Positions 42,335 to 50,806 of a stretch of 64,000 bases of DNA are shown piece by piece; position 1 is the first letter of the stretch; each line of letters starts with the position of its first letter. The stretch spans positions 5,991,501 to 6,055,500 of the forward strand of contig NZ_BNJI01000001.1 in the NCBI RefSeq assembly GCF_016587415.1. The letters are read 5' to 3'. The translations under genes were made by a program, and so were the position numbers. Source of the stretch: Ktedonobacter sp. SOSP1-85. GTDB lineage: Bacteria; Chloroflexota; Ktedonobacteria; Ktedonobacterales; Ktedonobacteraceae. The notes under the pieces are model-generated. The model saw only the letters and a program-made list of their open reading frames with translations. It did no database searches and had not been told where the DNA came from.

Positions 42335-43363
42335 TCAATCTTTTTGTGGTTCGCTGTAGTTGTTATTATGGAAGGTATGCTCAATGGCATAGTGCAGCAG
42401 TTGTTCTTCTAATTGGGCGCGTACGTGTTGCTCGGCCTCGTTCTTATTGGCGGGCTGGTTGCGGCTGGAGGCTTCCATCATCATCCGGCGGGTCAGGTCA
42501 TTGAAGTGGGCGAAGAGGGGCTTCTGTGTTTTCTGTGGTGGCATAACGTGTAGCGCGATCTGGGCAGGCTCGTAGAACTCTTCAGGCGAGAAGAGCATGG
42601 CTGTCAGGTCGGCATATTTTTGTAGCAGGGTGAGGCGATTTTGCGCGTTGAAATAGTTGTATTGCGTGCTCGCGGCCGAGAGGACGCCCGCGATACGTCC
42701 GGCGTAGAGGATGGGAAAGATGGCGCAGCTTTTCTCGTATTCGGAGTAGGCGACGGGGATGAGCGTATTTTCCGCTGTAAGATCGTTCACGACCTTGTAG
42801 TGAAAGACGGTCACGACATGGCCGGCCAGGGATTCGGCGCCCAGGAACATCCCATCGTGTTCCAGGTTCTCCTTCCAGGGAGGCGTACCGATGCCCTCAC
42901 TCTCATAGAGGCTGCGTACCTGCTGAGAGGGGGCTGCTGGGGGCATGCAGCGAGCAATCCACAGGCTCATGCCCAGGCGGTTAGGATCGAGCTGAGTCAG
43001 AGCATTTTGCAAGATCTGGTTACAGAGCGTCCAGTAGTACAGATTCTCGGTCACAGAGGCGCGAGTTTTAAAGAGTTCGATATAGAACTCGGGAGGGATA
43101 TTGAAGGGTGTATCATCTTCGATGGGATTGGTAAATTCGCTCATGCCTTTCTCGTCGCGCAGTAAAGAGAGAATTTGCTCGCGATATTGGGGATAGAGAT
43201 TGAGGAATTGATAGAGCTTGTTGGCACGAGGAAAGGTTTCACCGCTGAGCCAGCGCGAAAGTGTAATGGATTTGACATTCAGTGTGGCGAGGATGCGCTG
43301 TCTCTCACTGGGGTCCTGAGTAATTTCTGCCAGAATATCACGCCAAGTTTGTTTCTCTTGCAT
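42335..43363 (-). CDS. HTH/GAF-type regulator
   Basis: A 342-residue protein. The N-terminal 70 residues have an XRE-like fold (LNVKSITLSRWLSGETFPRA). The centre (about 145-265) looks like a GAF domain (SLAGHVVTVFHYK, CAIFPILYAGRIAGVLSA). A long linker and a helical C-terminus follow. It is probably a sensory transcription factor; the ligand is unknown. Confidence 0.75.
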   Translation of the reverse strand: MQEKQTWRDILAEITQDPSERQRILATLNVKSITLSRWLSGETFPRANKLYQFLNLYPQYREQILSLLRDEKGMSEFTNPIEDDTPFNIPPEFYIELFKTRASVTENLYYWTLCNQILQNALTQLDPNRLGMSLWIARCMPPAAPSQQVRSLYESEGIGTPPWKENLEHDGMFLGAESLAGHVVTVFHYKVVNDLTAENTLIPVAYSEYEKSCAIFPILYAGRIAGVLSAASTQYNYFNAQNRLTLLQKYADLTAMLFSPEEFYEPAQIALHVMPPQKTQKPLFAHFNDLTRRMMMEASSRNQPANKNEAEQHVRAQLEEQLLHYAIEHTFHNNNYSEPQKD

Positions 43364-43462
43364 TTTTTGACCCTATACTTTACATAAAAAGGGCATGCAT
43401 CATTCTGGCTATAATAGCAGTTTGCAGGCAGAAAGTCAATTTTTCTGATGTTGTGATTGTTA

Positions 43463-43511
43463 TGGGGATGTGGTCTGGAAAGGCCACAGACCTTTCCAGA
43501 CCACATCCCCA
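43463..43511. terminator. 21-bp perfect palindrome at the methyltransferase gene end
   Basis: Arms 43463-43483 and 43491-43511 (TGGGGATGTGGTC...) are exact. It lies just after the stop codon of the minus-strand methyltransferase. Confidence 0.7.
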
Positions 43512-43527
43512 TTCTCTATAACTTAAC

Positions 43528-44397
43528 CTATTTTTTGATGCCAACCATTTGGAGCCAGTTACGCGGCACCTCTTGTAGCCCCAACTCCTCTCCGGCCTGG
43601 TAGACAGCGACTTCAAGCGCGCGTGCACCGTAGGCCAGGGGAACTCCGGGAAGGGCGCCATCGATGAAGAGCCAGTACTGACCAAGATCGCGCCAGGCGT
43701 CGAGCGAAATAATGGCGGTATCCTGCACCATATCTAGCTTGCCGAAGCCACTCTCCTGGTAGATCTGGACATAGTCGTCGCTCGTCACCCATTGCATGGC
43801 CGCGGCCTTGGCCTCGCGTGAGAGGCGCACGTCGGGATGTTCCTGGCGGAGCCAGGCCACGGCGCGCCGCGTCCAGAGGCGATAGAAGCGCTCGGTACCG
43901 GGCACATAGGTGCCAGTATAGAACGCGCTATTACAGGCGAAGATGCCCTGGGGAGCGAGAATAGAGGCGACTTGCTTGAATGCAGAGAGTTTATCGGTAA
44001 GCAGGTGGATAGCATTGCAGAAGAATGCGGCGTTGGCATTTTGAATTAGCTTGGGGAGATCTTCAGATTCGCCTTGAATAAATTTCACATCGGCGGGTAG
44101 ACCCATCTGATCTACACCTTTTTGAGCCCTGCGCAGCGCCTCGGCTGAAGGATCGACGCCAATCAGGCGCAACTGGGAGAGCTTGCCCTGGCGTTCCATC
44201 TCTTCAATGATCAGGCGTGAGACCGCGCCTGTGCCACAGGCCATGTCCACGATGGTCACTGGCGCGCCTGTATCCTGTTGAGACAGGTGTGCCAGTGCCT
44301 GGCGTACGAGTCCGCGGTTCACCTCTGTATAAAAGGGGTGTGCTGCGAAAGGCTCGAAGGTAAATTTATTTGTCTCCTCGGTTTCAATTAAGCCCAT
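43528..44397 (-). CDS. class I SAM-dependent methyltransferase
   Basis: A 289-residue Rossmann methyltransferase. Motif I is VDMACGTGAVSR, then VDPSAEAL (motif II region) and FIQGESEDLP, and FFCNAIHLL as the post-motif. GGAGG lies 9 bp before the ATG at 44397, which is preferred over the earlier in-frame start. The acceptor is unknown; the family includes small-molecule and lipid methyltransferases. Upstream of it, on the same strand, is fabG. Confidence 0.88.
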   Translation of the reverse strand: MGLIETEETNKFTFEPFAAHPFYTEVNRGLVRQALAHLSQQDTGAPVTIVDMACGTGAVSRLIIEEMERQGKLSQLRLIGVDPSAEALRRAQKGVDQMGLPADVKFIQGESEDLPKLIQNANAAFFCNAIHLLTDKLSAFKQVASILAPQGIFACNSAFYTGTYVPGTERFYRLWTRRAVAWLRQEHPDVRLSREAKAAAMQWVTSDDYVQIYQESGFGKLDMVQDTAIISLDAWRDLGQYWLFIDGALPGVPLAYGARALEVAVYQAGEELGLQEVPRNWLQMVGIKK

Positions 44398-44507
44398 GAG
44401 TATAGCCTCCTTAAAAAACACCAAAAAGGACTGGTTGCTTTATTAAGAAGTTTAGAGTGCTCCCGAGGTGAAAAAGTTTCAGCTTTTAGCGAATGTAAGT
44501 GAATGTA

Positions 44508-45275
44508 TTAGATATGCATTGCCATACCGCCATCGACGTTGAGAATCTGGCCCGTGATGAAGCTGGCATCAGGCGAGCAGAGGAAGGCGATTGCCGCGGC
44601 AATCTCGTCTGGTGTGCCGAAGCGTCCGAGAGGCGTGGTATCGATCATGAATTTCCGTTGGGCCTCGGTGAGTGTCGAGGTCAATTCGGTGGGCACGAAG
44701 CCCGGGGCGACCACGTTGGCTGTAATATTGCGGCTGGCCATCTCGCGGGCGGTACTGAGCGTAAGGGCGATGATACCAGCCTTGGAGGAACTATAGTTGG
44801 CCTGGCCCGCGTTGCCCAGCAGGCCTGAGATGGAGGCGACATTGACGATACGCCCCCAGCGTGCCTTCATCATGGAGCGTAGCACGGCCCTGGTGCAGAG
44901 GAAGGTTGAACGCAGGTTGCTATTAATGACATGCTCAAAGTCGGCGGCAGACATCTGAAGGATCAGTTTATCGCGGGTGGTGCCGGCGTTATTCACGAGG
45001 ATCGTCACAGGACCCAGGGCCTCAGTCGCTTCAGCGAAGAGGCGGGTTACGTCTTCTTCCTGGCTGACATTGGCCTGGATGGCGACGCAGCGACGCCCTA
45101 ACTCCTCTATACTAGCTTTCGTTTCAGCTGCTGTGCTGGCATTGCTGCGATAGTTCACGATAATGTCGGCACCGGCCTGGGCGAGGCGTAACGCGGTAGC
45201 GCGGCCAATACCCTGGCCGCTGCCCGTAACGAGCGCGATTTTTCCGCTGAGGGGGAGTGCTTGTTCGTTTGCCAT
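44508..45275 (-). CDS. fabG: 3-oxoacyl-ACP reductase-like SDR
   Basis: A 255-residue short-chain dehydrogenase/reductase, NADPH-dependent. Cofactor motif TGSGQGIG (17-24), NNAG with the loop, catalytic Ser in ASISG and Tyr/Lys in YSSSKAG, and the APGFVPTEL segment make FabG the best match. The C-terminus NVDGGMAMHI is typical. ATG 45275 follows GAGGAA. It may work in fatty acid or polyketide synthesis, but no other fab gene is near. Confidence 0.9.
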   Translation of the reverse strand: MANEQALPLSGKIALVTGSGQGIGRATALRLAQAGADIIVNYRSNASTAAETKASIEELGRRCVAIQANVSQEEDVTRLFAEATEALGPVTILVNNAGTTRDKLILQMSAADFEHVINSNLRSTFLCTRAVLRSMMKARWGRIVNVASISGLLGNAGQANYSSSKAGIIALTLSTAREMASRNITANVVAPGFVPTELTSTLTEAQRKFMIDTTPLGRFGTPDEIAAAIAFLCSPDASFITGQILNVDGGMAMHI

Positions 45276-45431
45276 ACTGCTTCTATTCCTCTTTAAAAAA
45301 GTGTTGCTATTCGCCATTCACTGCTGTATGCCAGAAGTGGGACGTAACGTTAGCAAGTGTACCACATTTCGTCTATGCATGTGCTTCTCAGGGGTGGGGT
45401 CGCAGAAGAGAATAGCAAAAAAAGTGGGGTG

Positions 45432-45477
45432 AGGCAAGGCCTGGCGCGTACATGCATATACGCGCCAGGCCTTGCCT
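45432..45477. terminator. 19-bp palindrome between fabG region and pentapeptide gene
   Basis: Arms 45432-45450 and 45459-45477 (AGGCAAGGCCTGGCGCG...) are exact. It lies just beyond the 3' end of the pentapeptide-repeat gene, as expected for a terminator on the minus strand. Confidence 0.7.
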
Positions 45478-45488
45478 TTTGTGCACGA

Positions 45489-46829
45489 CTAATGTTCAGT
45501 GGATTCCTGATTGTCGTTTGTGAGGCGGGAGCCGTGGGCGACAACTTCCTTGGTTTCTGGCTCTGGCTCGGTTTCAGGCAACGCGGCGGCTTGTAGATCC
45601 AGCAGGCTGCTGCCGGAGAGGTGAGGCGAGAGCGCTGAAGGCTCGCCTGCCGGGACATAGGAATCGCTGCCCTCTGTCTCTGGTAAAGAGTCTGGAAGCA
45701 GAGCGTAGCCACGAGAGGACTGGCTCAAGAATGAATTATCGGGTGAAGATGCAGTCTCTGGTTGAGCCTGTGCTTCTGCAGGCTGAGTCGAGACGGTCTC
45801 CTGATGCAGTTCCTCAGCTGGCTGTTCAGGTGGGAGAACAGGTGTTGCTGCATCGATGTAGGCCAGCCACTCTGAGGCATCCATGCCTGGGGCGTTGTCT
45901 TGCAGGCTCTCTTGCTCTGGTGTGGCCTCTGGGGCAGGCTTCGCGGCAGGCATGGGGGTGATTGGTGGCGTTACCACCGGAATGATCTCGGTTCTATGAG
46001 GCATAGACGCCTTTTTGCTGATGGCGCGCATATTGGTCAGGGTGGTGCCGCTATCTCTGAGCTGCTCTTCCTGGGTGGTATTGATGAGATCGCTCAGTGT
46101 GCTATCATCATAGATGGCGGTGCGAAGCTGTTCCACGGTGAGGTTACGGGCGTTAAGCAGGTTGGCGCCGAGCAGATTGGTTTTATAGAGATCGGCGGCC
46201 AGAAAGTTAACGCCGTTTAGATTGGCGCCGCGCAGGTCGGTATGGGTCAGATTGGCGCCAGAGAGGTCGGACTCCTGGAGATCGGCCTCTTTCAGGTTCG
46301 CCCAGGAGAAGTCGGCCATGAAGCACTTGGTGGTACGTAAGATAGTTTGACTGAGATTAGCGTGTCCCAAATAGCGTGAGGAGAGGTCGCGCCCGGAGAG
46401 GTCGGCGCCACTGAGATTGACATGTTGCCAGCGGGGCGTGGATTTGCCTGACTGGTCCTGCTTTACCGGTAGCGGAACATCTTCGATGCGGGGGATGCGG
46501 GCCAGTTCGTATTCGGCACGTGCCTGTTTTGTGGAGGCTTCAAAGGCGTGGCGTAGCTCGTCGCGCTGCTGGCGCTCGAATTTCTCCAGGGTGTTCCAGG
46601 CGTTCTGTAGCTGCTGTATCTGGGCCTGGATGCGATGTTCCACTTCAGTGAGATGTTTTTCTTGTTCAGCGCGCCAATCTTGCTGACGAGTATTCTGGGC
46701 TTTCTCCCAGATTTCTTGTTGTGCCTGTACCTGCTCGGAGGCCTGTCGTAGATTTTGCTGTGCCCGGTAAGCGAGCACGAGCGCCACGATGGCAATGATG
46801 AGGCTCACAACGGCTAACACGATTTCCAT
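45489..46829 (-). CDS. membrane-anchored pentapeptide-repeat protein
   Basis: A 446-residue protein. One N-terminal membrane helix (IVLAVVSLIIAIVALVLAY) leads to a Gln-rich coiled coil (about 27-110). A block of A(D/N)LxX pentapeptide repeats (LSGADLSGRDL, ANLKEADLQESDLSGANL) forms a right-handed beta-helix around 140-240. An acidic, Pro/Glu/Ala-rich disordered tail of about 170 residues follows. A partner-binding scaffold role is likely, but the function is unknown. Confidence 0.85.
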   Translation of the reverse strand: MEIVLAVVSLIIAIVALVLAYRAQQNLRQASEQVQAQQEIWEKAQNTRQQDWRAEQEKHLTEVEHRIQAQIQQLQNAWNTLEKFERQQRDELRHAFEASTKQARAEYELARIPRIEDVPLPVKQDQSGKSTPRWQHVNLSGADLSGRDLSSRYLGHANLSQTILRTTKCFMADFSWANLKEADLQESDLSGANLTHTDLRGANLNGVNFLAADLYKTNLLGANLLNARNLTVEQLRTAIYDDSTLSDLINTTQEEQLRDSGTTLTNMRAISKKASMPHRTEIIPVVTPPITPMPAAKPAPEATPEQESLQDNAPGMDASEWLAYIDAATPVLPPEQPAEELHQETVSTQPAEAQAQPETASSPDNSFLSQSSRGYALLPDSLPETEGSDSYVPAGEPSALSPHLSGSSLLDLQAAALPETEPEPETKEVVAHGSRLTNDNQESTEH

Positions 46830-47249
46830 ATACACGTTGCTCCGTAATTGATACTAGTTTGAAACGATCCCTACGTCAGTTCGCGCTATTTTGTTCTTAT
46901 TTTGTGAGTTGCGCTGGCGCTTGTGAAGCAATAAACCAGGCTGAAAGGCTTTATATGCGAGTTTGCGGTTTACTATGCGCGTGCGTGGTGCGTTTTGTTG
47001 CCTGTCCTTCAGTATAATATAACCTTCGACCACGTGGTTTCTGGGTCGTAAAGAGTACTATGCGTCGGCATGACTTTCTGTTTTTCGCATATGCTTGAGA
47101 AGGGATGAGACGCACCAGGGAAATTGTTTTCTCTGATAGACCAGAGGGGCTGAAAAACATTATAATAAGGCCTGTGTAAAGAGGGAATAAAGTATCCTCC
47201 TTTGGGTACTATTGGTTTAGCTCAAAGGTCAACTCTGGCCACTTAAGAT
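46830..47249. other. intergenic region upstream of the structured repeat
   Basis: A 420-bp region between divergent genes with no credible ORF. It holds AT-rich promoter-like segments (TATAAT near 47157). The structured repeat (copy 3) follows at its right end. Confidence 0.5.
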
Positions 47250-47328
47250 CTTATTCCGAACCCCAACGCCACTGGCGTGTCTAGCGCTTCCCCCATTCGG
47301 GGACAAGCGCGCTCAGGTGTTCAGATAG
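47250..47328 (+). repeat. 80-bp structured repeat, copy 3 (upstream of DUF971 gene)
   Basis: It shares ...TTATTCCGAA, the CTAGCGCTTCCCCCATTCGG core and AAGCGCGCTCAGG with copies 1 and 2. It ends 17 bp before the ATG of the DUF971 gene, similar to the 15-bp spacing at pyk. Confidence 0.75.
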
Positions 47329-47345
47329 GAAGACGGAGTGTTTAT

Positions 47346-47708
47346 ATGATGAACAACTACCTTGTACCGGTCTCCTTCTTGCTTGATGAGGAGAAACGGC
47401 AATTGATTTTAACCTGGAGTGATGAGCACGAGAGCCTGCATAACTGGGAGACGCTGCGCTGGGCCTGTCCCTGCGCGTGGTGTGCAGGCGAAGGCGGACA
47501 GCCTGGAATGCTCCAGAGCCGGAAGAGCCTGACGAGCGAGGAGACCACCCTGGCCAACTTGCAGCCAGTCGGGCGCTATGGCCTGACTCCGATATGGGAG
47601 GACGGCCATAAAACAGGTATCTATACCTTCGAGAAGCTTCGGGCCATGTGTGAATGCGATGAGTGCAAGAAAAATGCATCTCAGGCAGAACGCTACCCCA
47701 AAAGGTAA
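47346..47708 (+). CDS. DUF971 / GBBH-like_N domain protein
   Basis: A 120-residue protein. The segment LILTWSDEHESLHNWETLRWACPCAWC and the later QPVGRYGLTPIW, DGHKTGIYTFEKLR match DUF971 (gamma-butyrobetaine hydroxylase-like N-terminal fold), found in Fe-S maturation contexts. Cysteines CPCAWC and CECDEC may bind metal. The ATG at 47346 is preceded by the structured repeat. Confidence 0.85.
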   Translation: MMNNYLVPVSFLLDEEKRQLILTWSDEHESLHNWETLRWACPCAWCAGEGGQPGMLQSRKSLTSEETTLANLQPVGRYGLTPIWEDGHKTGIYTFEKLRAMCECDECKKNASQAERYPKR

Positions 47709-47858
47709 TACCCACGTTAATGTCAATAACCCTTCTCGTTATATGTAGTACGCGCACCATTTGCGTGCGTGAAGGAGGATTGCTCCTTGCGAGAAAAACG
47801 AATGCGTGGGCACAAGGAGCAAAGTATGGATGCTGTCGCTACAATTTGAGGTGCAAAG

Positions 47859-48023
47859 ATGACGATAGGGACTGAAAGTAAACGAGAGGCGGTAGCCGCG
47901 ATCAGACCCTCGCGGCGTCGCCATCAGTATGTGTCGGGATTGGTGCTTCGTATTTTGATTGCCCTGTTGGTAAGTTGGGCATTGGTGATGCTCTTCTTCG
48001 GGGCTGCCGCTATCTCGCACTAG
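47859..48023 (+). CDS. small single-helix membrane protein
   Basis: A 54-residue ORF with GAGGTG 7 bp upstream of ATG. A basic N-terminal half (IRPSRRRHQYV) leads into one hydrophobic helix (LRILIALLVSWALVMLFFGAAAI). Its function is unknown. It could be cotranscribed with the DUF971 gene; the 150-bp spacer has small hairpins. Confidence 0.55.
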   Translation: MTIGTESKREAVAAIRPSRRRHQYVSGLVLRILIALLVSWALVMLFFGAAAISH

Positions 48024-48090
48024 TCATTGAACGTAGAGGCACGGCAGAGGCACTGCCTGCCGTGCTCTGATCGTGGTAGAGAGGCGTTTT

Positions 48091-48927
48091 TTACCGCGCT
48101 TCGCTGCTTGCCTGGTTGGCCTGCTGTTGTTGCTGGTGAAAGGCCATTCCCATCAACTGCTCGGCTTTGCGCTCGTCGTCCTTCATCAGTTGGAGCGCGA
48201 AGGCGATATCCTGGTTGGGTGCCAGGGTGAGGTCGGCCTGTCCCTCCTGTACGGCTTTGACGATCTCGGCCGCGACCATGTCGGGTGTCAGTAGGATCTC
48301 AATGTTCATATTGAAGCCCGCCTCCTGCTGGAGCATCGGGGTATCCACCCAGGCTGGATAGACGGTGGTGACATCAATGCCGCTGCCGAAGAGTTCCGCG
48401 CGCAAGGCCGAGGAGAAGCCACGTACTGCCCACTTGCTGGCGACATAGCCGCTGAGCTGTGGTGGTGGTAGCTTGCCCGCGACTGAGCTAATGAGGACAT
48501 ACTGCCCGCTGCCCTGCTGGCGCATAAAGGGGAGCGCGGCGCGTACCGCGTGATAGGTCCCCATGAAATTAATGTCCATCAGGCGTTGCATCTCCGCTCC
48601 ACTAAATTCATCGACCGGGCCGCCGCGCCCGATGCCTGCGCTTGTCACGACGAGGTCGATACGGCCAGTCACCTGTGCCGCGCGCTGCATAAGCGCCTGT
48701 ACCTGAGCCTCATCGGTGACATCAAGGGCAAAGGTTACAATCTGCCTGTCGCTGGCCTCCTGGGTGGCGAGTAGCTCCTGCACCGTTGCCGCCAGGGCTT
48801 GCTCATTGATATCGGCGATGACGATATGTGATCCACGGGCATAGAGGGCGTGCGCCGTTGCTTTGCCAATGCCGCTCGCGCCGCCTGTGACGACCGCGAC
48901 AGCTCCTGAGAACTCCTTGAGGGTCAT
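48091..48927 (-). CDS. short-chain dehydrogenase/reductase
   Basis: A 278-residue classical SDR with TGGASGIGKATA (cofactor), the SAGIGRGG loop, catalytic SSVAGK and YVASKWAV, and the YPAWVDTPM segment. The Gln-rich C-terminus (HQQQQQANQASSEAR) is unusual. ATG at 48927 follows GAGAGGAG. Oxidoreductase of unknown substrate, expressed alone. Confidence 0.9.
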   Translation of the reverse strand: MTLKEFSGAVAVVTGGASGIGKATAHALYARGSHIVIADINEQALAATVQELLATQEASDRQIVTFALDVTDEAQVQALMQRAAQVTGRIDLVVTSAGIGRGGPVDEFSGAEMQRLMDINFMGTYHAVRAALPFMRQQGSGQYVLISSVAGKLPPPQLSGYVASKWAVRGFSSALRAELFGSGIDVTTVYPAWVDTPMLQQEAGFNMNIEILLTPDMVAAEIVKAVQEGQADLTLAPNQDIAFALQLMKDDERKAEQLMGMAFHQQQQQANQASSEAR

Positions 48928-49076
48928 TGATCCGCTCCTCTCAATCGTAAGGTACAAAATAGCCAAAAAGAGGTATTACTCTGCTTTGATCTTATCTCCT
49001 GGTCTCTCTGCTTGTCAAACAAGGTGCTCTCTTTTATACACTCCTCAGCACCTGCGGTGCTTCGCATAATTTTTTC

Positions 49077-49135
49077 ATATGCTGTGGCGTGGTGCTGGGC
49101 GACCTCAGGTCGCCCAGCACCACGCCACAGCATAT
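49077..49135. terminator. 29-bp perfect palindrome upstream of threonine aldolase
   Basis: Arms 49077-49105 and 49107-49135 are exact with one loop base. It lies in the 324-bp gap between two divergent genes, promoter-side for both, so it is not an ordinary gene-end terminator. No other feature was found in the gap. Confidence 0.7.
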
Positions 49136-49251
49136 AAATGGGGGTGTGGAGGGGCCAGGTATTAATAGGACCAGTTGTTTTTCAAAGATTGGCGAATCGA
49201 TATATACTAGGGGATGATGTCATTATCTAGAGTTGGAGGAGCAAGAGAATA

Positions 49252-50328
49252 ATGCTTGTTGATTTGCGTAGTGATACCGTGACCCAGCCGACGCAGGAGA
49301 TGCGCGAGGCGATGTACCGCGCCGAGGTTGGCGATGATGTATATGATGAAGACCCTACCATTCATCGCCTGCAAGAGCTGGCGGCTGAGATGACGGGGAA
49401 AGAGGCGGCGCTTTTCGTGCCAACGGGGACGATGGGCAATGCCATTGCTGTGCTGACGCATGCGGGGCGCGGGCAGGCGGTGATGGTGGGTGATGAGTCG
49501 CATATTTATCACTATGAAGCGGGCGGGGCCTCGACCCTGGGTGGCTCGCCCATGTATGTCGTGCCCACGCATACCTCGGGGATGCTGGACCTGGAGCGGG
49601 TACGCGATGGGATCGCGGGCCTGGCGGACCCGCATGTCGCGCCCACAGGGCTGATCTGTGTGGAGAATACACATAACCGCTGTGGTGGGACGGTGCTGAC
49701 CGTTGAGCAGCTTGCGTCGCTTGTGGACCTCGCGCATGCGCACAATATCCCTGTGCATATGGATGGAGCGCGTCTCTTTAACGCCGCTGTAGCCCTGGAC
49801 CAGCCAGTGCGTGAGCTGGCGCGGCCGGTGGACTCGCTGATGTTCTGCCTCTCCAAGGGGCTGAGCGCGCCTGTGGGATCGCTGCTGGTAGGTAGTAAAG
49901 ATTTTATTCGGCGCGCGCTTCGCACGCGCAAACTGCTGGGTGGTGGCATGCGCCAGGCTGGCTTTCTGGCCGCTGCGGGCATTGTGGCCCTGGAGCAGAT
50001 GGTGGAGCGACTGGCGGATGACCACGCGCGCTGTAAGCGCCTGGCGCTGGCCCTGGCCGATATGCCAGAGGTCGAGGTCTCCCCAGAGAAGACGGTGACC
50101 AACATGGTCATCTTCCGCCTGCGCGATCAGCAGGGCGCGACGCTAGATGCCACTGAAACCCAGCGCTTTATCCAGGCTGCGCGTGAGCAGGGCGTGTTGA
50201 TGGGTCAGTCGGGCGCGGGCCGCGTGCGAGCCGTGACGCATTATGGCATCGAAGACGAGCATATTGAGGCGGCCATCCAGGGCATACGCCTGGCTCTGCG
50301 TGATAGTAAAATTGCAAAAATTGGCTAA
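49252..50328 (+). CDS. ltaE: low-specificity L-threonine aldolase
   Basis: A 358-residue PLP enzyme splitting L-threonine/allo-threonine into glycine and acetaldehyde. MLVDLRSDTVTQPTQEMREAM, the GDDVYDEDPT motif, the VHMDGARLFNA motif (Asp171) and LSKGLSAPVGS (Lys202) are diagnostic. It is full-length. It may serve glycine supply or threonine breakdown; a distant paralogue lies at 37041. Confidence 0.95.
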   Translation: MLVDLRSDTVTQPTQEMREAMYRAEVGDDVYDEDPTIHRLQELAAEMTGKEAALFVPTGTMGNAIAVLTHAGRGQAVMVGDESHIYHYEAGGASTLGGSPMYVVPTHTSGMLDLERVRDGIAGLADPHVAPTGLICVENTHNRCGGTVLTVEQLASLVDLAHAHNIPVHMDGARLFNAAVALDQPVRELARPVDSLMFCLSKGLSAPVGSLLVGSKDFIRRALRTRKLLGGGMRQAGFLAAAGIVALEQMVERLADDHARCKRLALALADMPEVEVSPEKTVTNMVIFRLRDQQGATLDATETQRFIQAAREQGVLMGQSGAGRVRAVTHYGIEDEHIEAAIQGIRLALRDSKIAKIG

Positions 50329-50418
50329 AAGTCATTCTTACTTTTAGGGACCATCAGGGCGTGGGGTATAATAGGGCGTAAAAGTTGCTAGGAACTTGTT
50401 CGAGAGGAGTTTGAGGAC

Positions 50419-50793
50419 ATGGAAGATGTAACAAGTATGCAGGGAGGCGAGCGGAGCAAGTTAATACCTGTACGCCTGGATGATGAGACGATTATCTATA
50501 TCGAGGCCATGCCGCTTAACGGAGGTATCCTGGGAGAGGAGCGCTATATCTCCGATCCAGGTCTACCTTCGTTTGAGCAAGTGGTCAAGACCGTGAAGGG
50601 CATCTCGCAGGCCCTGGTAAATGTATGGAGCGAGGTAAAGCCAAGCAAGGCCAGCGCCGAATTTGGCCTGGAGGTGGGCTATGAGCCTGGCGCTATCTCG
50701 GCACTCCTTGTGAAGGGTTCCGGCAAGGCGAACTTGAAGATTACGCTGGAGTGGGAGCGGCAAGAGCCCGAGAAGGACGCGGGTGATAAGTAG
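50419..50793 (+). CDS. Trypco1-like trypsin-co-occurring protein
   Basis: A 124-residue protein. It has an N-terminal strand LIPVRLDDETIIYIEA, a central helix (FEQVVKTVKGISQALVNVWSEV), then ASAEFGLEVGYEPGAISALLVKG and LKITLEWER. This matches the small Trypco1/CU044_2847 type that is found next to trypsin-like proteases. A -10 box TATAAT lies at 50367. It is 13 bp from the protease gene, so the two form an operon. Confidence 0.8.
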   Translation: MEDVTSMQGGERSKLIPVRLDDETIIYIEAMPLNGGILGEERYISDPGLPSFEQVVKTVKGISQALVNVWSEVKPSKASAEFGLEVGYEPGAISALLVKGSGKANLKITLEWERQEPEKDAGDK

Positions 50794-50806
50794 GAAGGCA
50801 CAATAA